This document shows, piece after piece, positions 34,827-43,693 of a DNA stretch of 64,000 bases. A program made the position numbers and the translations under genes. The stretch is from NCBI GenBank assembly GCA_964464925.1, contig CAYXLI010000018.1:53000-116999 (forward strand), given 5' to 3'. Numbering within the stretch: position 1 is the first letter of the stretch; each line of letters starts with the position of its first letter. A model generated the notes under the pieces. It did no database searches. It worked only from the letters and a program-made list of their open reading frames with translations, and was not told where the DNA came from. This DNA is from CAYXLI01 sp964464925. Its GTDB lineage: Bacteria; Acidobacteriota; Terriglobia; Bryobacterales; Bryobacteraceae.

Positions 34827-35285
34827 TCAGAATTCGATTCGATTTCCGACCTGTATCCCGTACTTCTGCGCCATACCGCCGCCCAACTCCAGAACGAACA
34901 TCGCCGGTTGGTTGCCGCCGAAATTCGGGCAGTTCGACGCGTTCTTCTCCTTGCAAGGCGGTGTGTTCGCGGAAATCTCCACCACCTCGTGCAGGCGGTT
35001 CATCCAGATAATGTCCAGGGGAATACGCACCTGGTACATCCAATATTTGTAGTTGCCTGGCGAGCCGTGAATAAAGAGCATGCCGTGGTCCGGCGCAACG
35101 GAATCCCGGAACATCATGCCCCGCATCATGTCCTCCTGTTTAATCATCACCTCGGCGTGGATTTTTTGTCCACGCGGCAGGGTGACCTCCCGGAGCGTCA
35201 GGTCTTCTACATCGGTGGTTCCGCTGCTGCCGCCGCACGCGACTAATGTGAGCGCAAGCAAAATAAGGCTGATCTGTCGTGGCAT
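34827..35285 (-). CDS. DUF192-family lipoprotein
   Basis: The 152-residue protein has a lipobox signal (MPRQISLILLALTLVACGG). The mature part is a DUF192 domain: IHAEVMIKQEDMMRGMMFRDSVAPDHGMLFIHG, then WMYQVRIPLDIIWMNR and ending FVLELGGGMAQKYGIQVGNRIEF. DUF192 proteins are small envelope proteins of unknown function. The order DUF192 then larB suggests cotranscription, but no functional link is known to me. Confidence 0.88.
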   Translation of the reverse strand: MPRQISLILLALTLVACGGSSGTTDVEDLTLREVTLPRGQKIHAEVMIKQEDMMRGMMFRDSVAPDHGMLFIHGSPGNYKYWMYQVRIPLDIIWMNRLHEVVEISANTPPCKEKNASNCPNFGGNQPAMFVLELGGGMAQKYGIQVGNRIEF

Positions 35286-35319
35286 CCGCTAAACTAGTAG
35301 TATCCCAAGCGAACGTCTG

Positions 35320-36213
35320 ATGTCACAAGGATTCCTGCGCAAACTCCGCCTCACGCTCGATATGATCAAGTTCGAGCATTCGATCTTTGCGCTGCCCTTT
35401 GCCCTGACCGGCACTCTGCTGGCCCTGCGGGAAGACCGGTTTTCGACAGACGGCATCGTCTGGAAAGTGATATGGATTGTGGTTGCAATGGTGGCGGCGC
35501 GTTCCGTCGCGATGACCTTCAACCGGCTCCTCGATCAGGAGATCGATGCTCGTAATCCGCGGACGAAGATGCGCCACCTGCCTGCCGGCCATTTGAGCCG
35601 GCGCTTTGCGTGGATCTTCACCTTGATTTCCGCCGCGGTGTTCTTTTTCGCGGCCGCAATGCTGAACCCGCTCTGTCTGCTGCTATCGCCGGTAGCACTC
35701 GGCATCGTGATGGCTTATTCGTATACCAAACGCTTCACGGCGTTCTCGCATGTAGTGCTCGGATTCGCGCTGGGAATCGCTCCGGCAGCGGCATGGATTG
35801 CAATCCGTGGATCGCTGGACTTGCGCATCCTTTGGCTAACCGCGGCGGTCACGTTTTGGACGGCCGGGTTCGACATCATTTATTCCTGCCAGGATTTTGA
35901 ATTCGACACCGCCGAGCCCCTGTTCAGCATTCCGAAAGCGATTGGCATTCCCAACGCGCTCCGGTTGTCGCGAGTCCTGCATTTGGCGATGCTCGCGTGC
36001 CTGCTCGCCTTGGTCCAAAGCTTTCAACTCGGCTGGCTGGCGCTGGTTGGAGTCGGCGCAGTGGCCCTGCTGCTCATCTACGAGCATTCGCTTGTGAAGG
36101 CGCACGATCTTTCGCGCGTGGACGCGGCCTTCTTTACCGTAAATGGCTACGTTAGCGTGCTATTCTTCTTGTTTTGGAGCGTAGACATCTTCCTCTCGCG
36201 GAGAGGCATCTAA
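35320..36213 (+). CDS. mqnP: UbiA-family prenyltransferase, probable MqnP
   Basis: This 297-residue protein has eight or nine membrane helices. The first Asp-rich motif is NRLLDQEIDARNPRT and the second is DIIYSCQDFEFD; both bind magnesium-polyprenyl diphosphate in UbiA enzymes. The next gene, 8 bp downstream, encodes aminofutalosine synthase, so I read this as MqnP, which prenylates 1,4-dihydroxy-6-naphthoate in the futalosine route to menaquinone. Family membership is firm; the specific step is inferred from the neighbour. Confidence 0.85.
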   Translation: MSQGFLRKLRLTLDMIKFEHSIFALPFALTGTLLALREDRFSTDGIVWKVIWIVVAMVAARSVAMTFNRLLDQEIDARNPRTKMRHLPAGHLSRRFAWIFTLISAAVFFFAAAMLNPLCLLLSPVALGIVMAYSYTKRFTAFSHVVLGFALGIAPAAAWIAIRGSLDLRILWLTAAVTFWTAGFDIIYSCQDFEFDTAEPLFSIPKAIGIPNALRLSRVLHLAMLACLLALVQSFQLGWLALVGVGAVALLLIYEHSLVKAHDLSRVDAAFFTVNGYVSVLFFLFWSVDIFLSRRGI

Positions 36214-36220
36214 ATCCTGT

Positions 36221-37339
36221 ATGCAGCCGATTATTGACGACCACCGCCTGAAACCGATTGTTGAAAAGGTAGAGGCCGGACAGCGGTTGTCTTACGAAGA
36301 CGGAATCACGCTCTACCGTACGCCGGACATTCTGACGGTCGGCTACATGGCAAATCTCGTTCGGGAGCGGCTCCACGGCGATACCACGTATTTCAACGTG
36401 AACCGGCACATCAATCCCACGGATGTTTGTGTTGCCAGTTGCCGGCTGTGCGCATTCGGAAAACGTGTGCGCGATCCGAAGGCTTACACGATGTCGCTGG
36501 ACGAAGTGTGGCATCGCGCCGGCGAAGGCTGGACCGAGGCCGTCACCGAGTTCCACATTGTTGGCGGATTGCATCCGGAACTGTCGCTCGATTGGTTCTG
36601 TCAGATGCTGCGCGGCTTGAAGGATCGTTTCCCGCAGGTGCATCTGAAAGCCTTCACGATGGTAGAGGTGGCTTACTTCGCGCAGCGCTCGAAAATTTCG
36701 ATTCGCGAAGTGCTGCAGCGTTTGAAAGACGCGGGAACGGATTCATTGCCCGGTGGCGGCGCGGAAATCTTTTCTGACCGCGTCCGCCGCATCATCTGCG
36801 ATCACAAAATCGATGGCAGCCAGTGGATCGATGTCGCTCGCGAGGCGCACAAGATCGGTCTGAAGAGCAATTGCACCATGCTCTATGGCCACATCGAAAC
36901 GGAAGAGGATCGAGTCGATCACCTGATTCGCCTGCGCGAATTGCAGGATGAGACCGGCGGCTTCCAAACGTTCATCCCGCTGGCATTCCATCCGGATAAT
37001 ACGGCGCTGAAGCATCTGCATCCGACGACCGGTTTCGAAGATGTGAAGAACATCGCTGTTGCGCGCCTGATGCTGGACAACATCGCGCACATTAAGGCTT
37101 ACTGGATCATGATGACTCCGCGGATTGCGCAGATCGCTTTGCGGTTCGGAGCGGACGACATCGATGGCACCGTGGTGGAGGAGAAGATCTATCACGATGC
37201 AGGCGCGACCACGAGTCAGTCTCTGCGCCGCGGCGAATTGCTTCGGCTCATCCGCGAGGCCGGCCGGACACCCCTGGAGCGCGACACGCTCTACCGTCCC
37301 GTGGAGCGCACGGAAACGGCTTTCACTGTTCTGGTTTAG
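36221..37339 (+). CDS. mqnE: Aminofutalosine synthase MqnE (radical SAM)
   Basis: This is a 372-residue radical SAM enzyme. The cluster motif is CVASCRLCAF (CxxxCxxC), preceded by NVNRHINPTDVC as in MqnE/MqnC. Further motifs FHIVGGLHPEL, TDSLPGGGAEIFSDRVR and SNCTMLYGHIET are typical of MqnE. It joins 3-[(1-carboxyvinyl)oxy]benzoate to SAM to give aminofutalosine in menaquinone synthesis. MqnC would share the fold; the DSLPGGGAEIF form and the neighbour favour MqnE. It overlaps the convergent gene by 4 bp. Confidence 0.9.
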   Translation: MQPIIDDHRLKPIVEKVEAGQRLSYEDGITLYRTPDILTVGYMANLVRERLHGDTTYFNVNRHINPTDVCVASCRLCAFGKRVRDPKAYTMSLDEVWHRAGEGWTEAVTEFHIVGGLHPELSLDWFCQMLRGLKDRFPQVHLKAFTMVEVAYFAQRSKISIREVLQRLKDAGTDSLPGGGAEIFSDRVRRIICDHKIDGSQWIDVAREAHKIGLKSNCTMLYGHIETEEDRVDHLIRLRELQDETGGFQTFIPLAFHPDNTALKHLHPTTGFEDVKNIAVARLMLDNIAHIKAYWIMMTPRIAQIALRFGADDIDGTVVEEKIYHDAGATTSQSLRRGELLRLIREAGRTPLERDTLYRPVERTETAFTVLV

Positions 37340-38307
37340 TTCACCGCTTCGAAGATACGGATTTCGGCGCTCTGGTTTCCCCTCGCCGGCACCGCTATGT
37401 AGAGCCGATTCAGCTCCGGCACAAAGAGCCCTGTGCGGGCGCCGCCAGCCGTTGGAATTGTTCCCAGCGGCTCGTAATGATCGGCGTCTTTCTGCGAGAC
37501 TACGTCGATTTTGCCCTCGCCGCCGATGGCATACAGCCGCTTACGGGCTGCATCGTAAAAAATATCGTCTATGTCGCCGGCGGTAATCCGCTCGTCGACC
37601 TGCAGACCGGACACCATGTTCAACGTCAGCAGTTTTGCGGGCTTCCGGCAAGCTACAAACACACGCTCGTTTGCTTCATCAAGGGCCATTGCGAAATTGG
37701 CTGAGCCCGATTCGAGTGGCCACAAACGAACCACCGCTTTTCTTACACGATCCACAACAGCGATATTCTTTGCCTGTGGCATGTTTACGAAGATGTGGGT
37801 CCCTTTCCGTTGGAGCTGGAAGGACTCCGGATGGCTTTCGAGCAGCACCTCGCCAAGCTGCTTTGCATCCGGTGTGAAGAGGCCGATCGCTCCGTCGCCA
37901 TAGCCCACGACAACGTTCTTGCTTACCGCATCGTAGCGAACATTATCTGCATCGGAGAGTTTGTTGAGGACCTGCAGTTGTTGCAGGGAATCGGCGTCAT
38001 AGAAGCGGATCGTGCCATCGTCCCGGTTCGCGACGACAAGCCGGTTCTGCTCAGGTAGGTAGGCGATGCCCTGAGGACCGCGCAGCCCTTTGATGGCGCC
38101 CGTCACGGTATTTGTTTTCAGTGAGATGATTTCGACTGTGTTGTTTCCCAGTGCCGCGACGAACAGGCGCTGCCCTTTGACATCAACCGCGAAGTGATCG
38201 ATCCGCCCACTGACGTGTAGGGGGATGGAGCCGGCGGCGCGCAGCGGCGGTGGCGGAGAGGCACAGGCAATAGCAGCAGGGACAACAAGCAGATACCAGC
38301 GGAACAT
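37336..38307 (-). CDS. YncE-like beta-propeller lipoprotein
   Basis: The start ATG at 38307 gives a lipoprotein signal (FRWYLLVVPAAIACAS). The mature part is a seven-bladed propeller of the YncE/YVTN type with repeats such as QRLFVAALGNNTVEIISLKT, NRLVVANRDDGTIRFYDAD, KNVVVGYGDGAIGLFTPD and ERVFVACRKPAKLLTLN. Such proteins act in the periplasm, and their ligands vary. The open frame continues upstream through the tRNA gene, but that part is not coding. Confidence 0.85.
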   Translation of the reverse strand: MFRWYLLVVPAAIACASPPPPLRAAGSIPLHVSGRIDHFAVDVKGQRLFVAALGNNTVEIISLKTNTVTGAIKGLRGPQGIAYLPEQNRLVVANRDDGTIRFYDADSLQQLQVLNKLSDADNVRYDAVSKNVVVGYGDGAIGLFTPDAKQLGEVLLESHPESFQLQRKGTHIFVNMPQAKNIAVVDRVRKAVVRLWPLESGSANFAMALDEANERVFVACRKPAKLLTLNMVSGLQVDERITAGDIDDIFYDAARKRLYAIGGEGKIDVVSQKDADHYEPLGTIPTAGGARTGLFVPELNRLYIAVPARGNQSAEIRIFEAVN

Positions 38308-38378
38308 TGCCCTAATTATAGACATGATTTGACACCGCGCGTCGCAGTTTGGTGTAATGATGGAGACCCACCTGTTGC

Positions 38379-38454
<76 letters not shown>

Positions 38455-38541
38455 ACATTCTAAAGCACTTTCGTCCTCTTACCCCTTCATGCAACAGGAC
38501 GATGCAGCGGTTTTCCAGTTTAGCCATGTTAAGATTCCGAC

Positions 38542-39897
38542 ATGGCGATCCGCCTCGGAACGAACGATCTCAAGATTTTCCGCCGCCATCTGACCGATTG
38601 TCGCCGCTATCCTGGCGTCAAGAATAAGCCCTTCACATACCGACCCCGCAATGCCCAGGAGAAGAAGTCGGACTCATGCGACTGCCCGATCTGGTGCTAC
38701 GGCTATCTCGCTAAAGAGACCCGCACTTTAGACGGACGAACAAGACCAAAGCGGATCGGCCCCATTTCCCTCGGCGTTTTTGATTGGGCAGCAGCGGAAA
38801 AGGAAGTCGCCAAACTATACGAGCGTGGGTCGCTTCCGCCCGTTCACGTTGCTACCACATCAATTGACAATACGGCCATTACGGTCAAGTACGCCGGGAT
38901 GCGCTACCTCAAATCCCGAAAGTACGGAGTGAATCCCATTGAGCAGGACACGTATGACCACGATGAGTCCTTGATAAACGACCGCCTCATCCCGTATTGC
39001 GAGAAGGAAGGCATCGTCTACATCCGCTCCTTTGAAGATCGGGACCTCTGTAAGCGATTCACCGAATCTTGGAGGAAACTTAGGCGAACTGCTGGTGATC
39101 CACTGGCTATGACCACCCGCAAGATTGTCCTCCAGCGGTTCCGAAAATTCCTCAGCGAGTGCGTCGAGAACGAATGGATGAAGAAGAGCGGGGCTGACAA
39201 GATCAGAATCACAAAGCCGTCAACCGCCGACGAGGAGGAACGGTATGGTCTGGAGTTGGATGAGTACGAAAGGGTGATGAGTGCGCCAGATTCCCCCGCC
39301 CTCACGGACCAGGAAAACCAGGAGACTCGTGTCGCAACAGAATTGATGCGCTGGACCGGGATGCGGATCTCAGACGCTTACAAATTCAACGACGCAGAGA
39401 TCGTGCGGAATGAGAAGGGTGACGGCTGGAACGCAGACTTCGTGCAGAAGAAGACGAAGAAGCGTTGCGTCACTCCTCTTCCCGAACACGTCAAGATTCA
39501 GCTTGATGCCTTGCCAGGACGGAGGGAGGGTGGCAAGAAATTCTTCTTCACTTGCTCATACACGGCGCTGAGAATGCGGGTCGATACGCTGGCTGAACGG
39601 GCGCAGAAGGATAACCCGTTCAAACACCCGTTCAGTCCACACTGCCTTCGACACACATTTGCCATCCAGCACATCCACCAAGGGACCGACATAAAGTTCA
39701 TCTCCAAGTGGCTCGGGCACGAATCGGTTGGCGTGACGCTCGAACACTATGGCAACTGGATTGGCACTACAAAGAAGATCGCCGCCGATGCAAACCGAGA
39801 GGCAAACGAAAGGATGCTGGCGGCGGCTGCGGAAATTCGGCGTCAAATGAACTCCGAACGAACGAACTCGACAGCGACGCCTTTCGGCACCTTGTAG
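38542..39897 (+). CDS. Tyrosine recombinase/integrase
   Basis: The 451-residue integrase has an N-terminal Cys-containing arm (CDCPIWCYGYL), a SAM-like core-binding domain (about 110-220) and a catalytic domain. Catalytic residues are Arg in WTGMRISDAY (about 274), HCLRH (about 367-371), LGHES (His about 395) and Tyr in LEHYGNW (about 402). It cuts and joins the att sites without an external energy source. The gene sits 89 bp inside the left att repeat, the standard place for an integrase of a tRNA-targeting element. Its last 55 bp are overlapped on the other strand by a small HTH gene. Confidence 0.95.
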   Translation: MAIRLGTNDLKIFRRHLTDCRRYPGVKNKPFTYRPRNAQEKKSDSCDCPIWCYGYLAKETRTLDGRTRPKRIGPISLGVFDWAAAEKEVAKLYERGSLPPVHVATTSIDNTAITVKYAGMRYLKSRKYGVNPIEQDTYDHDESLINDRLIPYCEKEGIVYIRSFEDRDLCKRFTESWRKLRRTAGDPLAMTTRKIVLQRFRKFLSECVENEWMKKSGADKIRITKPSTADEEERYGLELDEYERVMSAPDSPALTDQENQETRVATELMRWTGMRISDAYKFNDAEIVRNEKGDGWNADFVQKKTKKRCVTPLPEHVKIQLDALPGRREGGKKFFFTCSYTALRMRVDTLAERAQKDNPFKHPFSPHCLRHTFAIQHIHQGTDIKFISKWLGHESVGVTLEHYGNWIGTTKKIAADANREANERMLAAAAEIRRQMNSERTNSTATPFGTL

Positions 39898-40106
39898 CGC
39901 CTTCCGATTCGGAACAACTTCTCTCGCTGCTTGACAAGACGAACTCTCACCCACTCGTGCGAGTACCCGATGAGTTCACCAAGCTCGGCGAACGTGCTGC
40001 TCTCCGGGATCTTTGACAGAAGCACGTCGAGCGTGGCCTTCTTATGGTCAAGCAAAGCCTTATTCACGGTCTCATTTTGCCGCTGTGGTACGATGCGACG
40101 TTTCAT
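39843..40106 (-). CDS. Small HTH protein, possible excisionase/repressor
   Basis: The ATG at 40106, behind AAGGGGAA, gives 87 residues. The middle reads TFAELGELIGYSHEWVRVRLVKQREKLFRIGRRYKVPK, a helix-turn-helix followed by a basic wing, as in small excisionases and repressors of integrated elements. The gene runs opposite to the integrase and overlaps its 3' end by 55 bp, which would let its transcript act against integrase mRNA. Function as a recombination directionality factor is inferred from position and size only. Confidence 0.6.
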   Translation of the reverse strand: MKRRIVPQRQNETVNKALLDHKKATLDVLLSKIPESSTFAELGELIGYSHEWVRVRLVKQREKLFRIGRRYKVPKGVAVEFVRSEFI

Positions 40107-40368
40107 TGCGTTCCCCTTGGCACGGTTCTCCTGTGGATTCCGTGCTGCCGACTCGCTGAACAAATTGGCCGGGAACGTCCCGATCCGGCTCGGCGGTCTG
40201 ATTGCGCCGCTGAAGTAATGCAGCGGCTCAGGTTGATGTCGGCGGCGCTGGCAAATCCCGGACGCCCGGAACCAGCGATTCGCAAATTTTGATTTGGAAG
40301 ACTTGAGCAAATGTATTCAGGCCATTGGCGCTGATCCGGCTCGGGTAGCCATATTGACTCGTACTAAG

Positions 40369-40773
40369 TCAGACTACTTCCAATCCATTCATGTCAATCT
40401 CGATATCAGCACCAGGACAGCCTCTTAGCTCTCCCAATGGAATGCCGAAGCCCAACTCGCCCGTAATCATTTCGAGATTGTCGAGCTTATCGTCGTCAAT
40501 CAAGGCTTGCACCTGCCCCGCTGCCTCTTGATCCCATTCGGCATCAACCTCAACGTATCCGGTGAGGACCGTCTTCAGGTCTACAACGATAGGCACTCTG
40601 GTACGGGCGACTGATGGCAGTTCGTCGTCTGAAGTAGGCGAAAGCACGCCTCTAGTCTCGCCATCGTCTACGGTTTCTGGCTTTTCATCTTCTACCTGTT
40701 CATCCGTGGATCGCACGGCCACCAGATCAGTGGGCATGGACCCGTTTTCGTTTGCGAAATTGGAATGAGACAT
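40369..40773 (-). CDS. Acidic hypothetical protein
   Basis: The ATG at 40773 follows AAGGAGAA at good distance. The 134-residue product is very acidic: a disordered N-terminal half (DEQVEDEKPETVDDGETRG) and a C-terminal half with VPIVVDLKTVLTGYVEVDAEWD and ending ADIEIDMNGLEVV. No family is recognised. High acidity and position near the left end would suit an early regulatory or DNA-mimic protein, but this is speculation. It is probably the last gene of the leftward block. Confidence 0.6.
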   Translation of the reverse strand: MSHSNFANENGSMPTDLVAVRSTDEQVEDEKPETVDDGETRGVLSPTSDDELPSVARTRVPIVVDLKTVLTGYVEVDAEWDQEAAGQVQALIDDDKLDNLEMITGELGFGIPLGELRGCPGADIEIDMNGLEVV

Positions 40774-40998
40774 ATTCGTTTCTCCTTTCAAGGCACACGT
40801 CGAGATCGTGCGAGTTGGCCGATGACCGAACCCAAAAGGACCTTCGATGTGTGGGGAGGGAGTCGGGTTAGTATGCGTTTCCGACGCCCACTGGTAGGTC
40901 AGATCAGATCGCTACGGACGGGGTAGCATTCTTCTCCGATCCACTGCCATCATAACATGGAACTTGGTTTTCGTCAACCGTAAGTCGCCTAGAATGAG

Positions 40999-41024
40999 TT
41001 AGATACATCTACTTAGATACATCT
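40999..41024. repeat. Tandem 12-bp direct repeat TTAGATACATCT
   Basis: Two perfect copies (40999-41010 and 41013-41024) are separated by AC, giving a 14-bp period. They lie in the otherwise empty stretch 40774-41064 between two leftward genes. They may be a protein-binding site. Confidence 0.5.
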
Positions 41025-41064
41025 TCTGTGGCGGTGGCGAGTCTCGGGTCTTGAAGTTGCGATT

Positions 41065-41463
41065 TCAAATTCTGGCGCCGATTGCGAATTTGAAGACGAG
41101 GAAGAATACCGTTTTGGCTGAAAGGTAGTCACCAGTCCCTCCGCACTTTCGACAGTCCTCGCCCGTCCAGTATTCCCCGGTGCCGCCACACGTCCAGCAG
41201 GGCTTCGCTTCGAGCTTCAAATGATGCTCATAGAAATCGGTAGCAAAGCCTTGCTCGTACAGGAGTCGAATCAGGCCGTTCTTCAGGTTGTATATCTCCT
41301 CTCGGTTGGTGCTTGTGCATGATTCGTGTTTGGCGTACCGATTTAACTCGAACAAGGCTTCGCAGGCGTCAGGCAGTGCATCACGCCACGTCGGATATTT
41401 TCGGCTGAATCGGCGTTCTCTTCGCATATCAGCCTGAGAAAGCATCGGGCCGCTTCGCTTCAC
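41065..41463 (-). CDS. Hypothetical protein with DnaJ-type zinc motif
   Basis: This 132-residue protein has a basic N-terminus (MRRERRFSRKYPTWRDAL) and a helical middle. Near residues 89-110 it carries CWTCGGTGEYWTGEDCRKCGGTG, two CxxCGGTG units like one zinc-binding pair of DnaJ. No J domain is present. Such motifs occur in small phage and plasmid proteins of unknown role. It belongs to the leftward block of short genes. Confidence 0.65.
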   Translation of the reverse strand: MKRSGPMLSQADMRRERRFSRKYPTWRDALPDACEALFELNRYAKHESCTSTNREEIYNLKNGLIRLLYEQGFATDFYEHHLKLEAKPCWTCGGTGEYWTGEDCRKCGGTGDYLSAKTVFFLVFKFAIGARI

Positions 41464-41472
41464 TTCGAGCTT

Positions 41473-41667
41473 CTAGTGCCAAATTTGAAACTCTTCTGTG
41501 CCCTCGGCCTTGTGAACATGATCTTCGGCCCAGAAACGCATCGGAGCGGCACTTCGATAGTGCGGATTCCTCCTTGTCTGGTCTTCGTTATCGCCGAGAT
41601 ATCTGGTGATGGCGGTTCTTGTCCATCCTCTGTCGATTAGCTCCGTGAGTGAGTAGTAACCTGTCAT
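41473..41667 (-). CDS. Small hypothetical protein
   Basis: The ATG at 41667 overlaps the stop of the upstream gene (ATGA), giving 64 residues: TGYYSLTELIDRGWTRTAITRYLG, then a basic, aromatic tail (FWAEDHVHKAEGTEEFQIW). The start has a MerR/excisionase-like helix-turn-helix look (LTELIDRGWTRTAITRYL), in which a plant-like XPB2/HTH tail may recognise DNA. Identification is tentative. Confidence 0.55.
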   Translation of the reverse strand: MTGYYSLTELIDRGWTRTAITRYLGDNEDQTRRNPHYRSAAPMRFWAEDHVHKAEGTEEFQIWH

Positions 41668-41939
41668 TGCCGTTTTCCGATCTCGCTCCTCACAACGTCC
41701 AGAGCCGTTTGAAAGAAGCAGATCGCCTCTTGATTTGCGTTCACGATCAAGTTTCCGCAGAACCACGCAGAACGCTCCAGAGCGCCGAATGCAAGCTCCA
41801 GGCCATACTGATCCAGGATGTCTTCGTGGACAGCTTGGAGATCGTCATCAGGGAGCGGCGATAGCACGTCGCTCATCTCGCAGGGACAGTTCGCCTCCAG
41901 AAATTGATCGAAAATCTGATCACGTTTTTGTTCGTTCAT
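41664..41939 (-). CDS. Small hypothetical protein
   Basis: The ATG at 41939 gives 91 acidic, helical residues (QIFDQFLEANCPCEMSDVLSPLPDDDLQAVHEDILDQYGLELAFGALE). No domain is recognised. Its stop overlaps the next start by 4 bp, so the two small proteins are probably made together. Confidence 0.55.
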   Translation of the reverse strand: MNEQKRDQIFDQFLEANCPCEMSDVLSPLPDDDLQAVHEDILDQYGLELAFGALERSAWFCGNLIVNANQEAICFFQTALDVVRSEIGKRQ

Positions 41940-41970
41940 TGTCTTTTCTCTTTTCCACCGCACACCCGGA

Positions 41971-41990
41971 CGACAACTCTCGGGTTGTCG
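41971..41990 (-). terminator. Hairpin CGACAAC-N6-GTTGTCG between leftward genes
   Basis: Seven-base perfect arms (41971-41977, 41984-41990) lie in the 163-bp gap after the zinc-ribbon gene. Read leftward, a T-run does not follow directly, so it may be an attenuator or protein site rather than a full terminator. Confidence 0.35.
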
Positions 41991-42103
41991 ATTTGGCCTG
42001 TTGGCCCACCAGCGAGTTTCGTTGCTGTTTTGGGATGGCGATCTGCGGAGAGCAGCGCCGGGGTGTGCGGAGTTCTCTACTTAACCGTTGCGTGATCCAA
42101 AGG

Positions 42104-42640
42104 TCACGCCGTCATCTTCGCTCTCGCCTTTCGGTCGCCGGAACGGTATGCCTTATGGCACGCCGAACAATATTGGTAGCCATTGCTGTTCGGCTGGCGG
42201 CACTGCTTACAGATAGTCAACATCTTTGTGACCGCTGCGGTGCTGAAGCTCTTCTTCGTGCGCTTCTTCGGAGTCTCGTGCTGGTCGCCTTGGTCTCCCT
42301 CGTCCGCCTCGATCTCTTCATCCTCAACGTCGATGGAGTCGTCTTCATTTTCGGCTTCAGAATTCAAACGGGCGATTGCGTTGTCTATTTCAGCGGTGCC
42401 GATGCCCGGAAGCGCTTCACCACGCAACGCAGCCAAGAACGTTCTTGCCTTGATGTTGCGGCGATTGCTGTTTCCTCTTGCCAGCATGGTTTTCACTTCG
42501 CCTTGCGTGAGCGTGCGCTTCACGACTGGACCGTCGTCATACCTACGCCCGGTCTCGGTGAACCACTTGTCGATGACCGGACGTTTGAATCCGGTCAGTC
42601 CGACTAATTCTTGTGCGGTGTAGGTTGCTTTCAAGTTCAT
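42104..42640 (-). CDS. Phage-type protein with C-terminal zinc ribbon
   Basis: The ATG at 42640 gives 178 residues. The N-terminus resembles a helix-turn-helix (YTAQELVGLTGFKRPVIDKWFTETGRR). The middle is strongly acidic (EAENEDDSIDVEDEEIEADEGD). The end is a four-Cys zinc ribbon (CKQCRQPNSNGYQYCSACHKAY). A DNA-binding role is likely. It follows the DUF5131 gene by 20 bp on the same strand. Confidence 0.65.
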   Translation of the reverse strand: MNLKATYTAQELVGLTGFKRPVIDKWFTETGRRYDDGPVVKRTLTQGEVKTMLARGNSNRRNIKARTFLAALRGEALPGIGTAEIDNAIARLNSEAENEDDSIDVEDEEIEADEGDQGDQHETPKKRTKKSFSTAAVTKMLTICKQCRQPNSNGYQYCSACHKAYRSGDRKARAKMTA

Positions 42641-42660
42641 CGTTATGTCCTTTGCCTTGC

Positions 42661-43566
42661 TCAGATGACATCCGCACACACATCCATCGCCACATCACGC
42701 CATTCACCGTACTCGTAGCGATAACGGATCACCGGGAACTCCTCGTGAGCGGTGCCGTCGAATGTATGCTGCAATCGGTCCTTCTCGAATTGCGCTTCCG
42801 CCTTGCTATTGAACGCCCTTGTCTTCATGATCTTCACGACGGGTTCCTGTCCAACGTATGTGCCGTGCTGCTTGAAGAAGAACGGGACACCCGCTGCGTG
42901 ACACTGCTGCATGAGGTGTCGATACCACTCGCCGCCGCTTTTCGTTCTCGCATTACGCCCACTCTCGCCGCCTGTAATGACCCACGCACTCTTACCGAGA
43001 TCCAGGAAGTTGTTCGGCAACGTCAGCGGACCAAGGAGAGGTTCTGCCGAGACGCCGTAAACGACTGCGGGGGCCTTCATCAGTTCGACAATCCGCCACA
43101 CGTAGTCCTGGCTCTCGACGGTCGTCATCAACCAGACGTTCTTCAACGGCTCCTTGATCCAATCGCTCGGCAGGAAGCGCCGATAATTTTGCGGTCGCTT
43201 CGTCAATAGGAGCCAGTCCAGGTACGGCGTCTGCTCGATCTCTTCGTAGAGCTTGGCCCGTTCTGCTGTCAAATCCGAACGGTCTTCCATCACGTCACAC
43301 ATTGATCCGCAGAATACCCGGTAGCGGAGGCCGTTCCGCTCTGCTTTCCTATTCCAGATGGCAGGTTGCCACCAGTGTTCACTGTCGTGCGGCCATGTAT
43401 AGCGGCTGGCGGTCTTTCCCCAATGCCGCCCATTCGTGTACATGTGCTTGTGGACTTCACGCTTGTCGAACGTCTCGGCGTAGCAGTTGTGGCAAGCCGG
43501 GGACACCTTGACGCATCCCCACCACGGATTGAATGTCTCGTCGCACCACTGAATCTTCGTGCTCAT
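42661..43566 (-). CDS. Phage Gp37/Gp68 family protein (DUF5131)
   Basis: The ATG at 43566 gives 301 residues. The start STKIQWCDETFNPWWGCVKVSPACHNCYAE is the hallmark of the phage Gp37Gp68/DUF5131 family, with a Cys cluster (C..CHNC) that resembles a radical-SAM-like or iron-sulfur site. Later blocks DWLLLTKRPQNYRRFLP, NVWLMTTVESQDY, VSAEPLLGPL and WVITGGESGRNAR match the family. The activity of this family is not established to my knowledge. It is common in phages and mobile elements, here first in the leftward operon. Confidence 0.88.
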   Translation of the reverse strand: MSTKIQWCDETFNPWWGCVKVSPACHNCYAETFDKREVHKHMYTNGRHWGKTASRYTWPHDSEHWWQPAIWNRKAERNGLRYRVFCGSMCDVMEDRSDLTAERAKLYEEIEQTPYLDWLLLTKRPQNYRRFLPSDWIKEPLKNVWLMTTVESQDYVWRIVELMKAPAVVYGVSAEPLLGPLTLPNNFLDLGKSAWVITGGESGRNARTKSGGEWYRHLMQQCHAAGVPFFFKQHGTYVGQEPVVKIMKTRAFNSKAEAQFEKDRLQHTFDGTAHEEFPVIRYRYEYGEWRDVAMDVCADVI

Positions 43567-43641
43567 TATCTTTGCCTTCCTTGTCGCTCTGGCGTCCTCA
43601 TCCATTCGCCTTCCACAATTTCAGTAAACACCCGAATTTGC

Positions 43642-43683
43642 GTACATTTGGTACGTTTTGAAAATCGCACGTACATTCGGTAC
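43642..43683. promoter_or_regulatory. Two operator-like GTACATTYGGTAC boxes between divergent genes
   Basis: GTACATTTGGTAC (43642-43654) and GTACATTCGGTAC (43671-43683) are spaced by 29 bp, about three helix turns. Each has GTAC at both ends. They sit between the leftward DUF5131 gene and the rightward gene at 43694, the place for an element regulator to act on both promoters. Confidence 0.55.
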
Positions 43684-43693
43684 ATTTGTGTCG

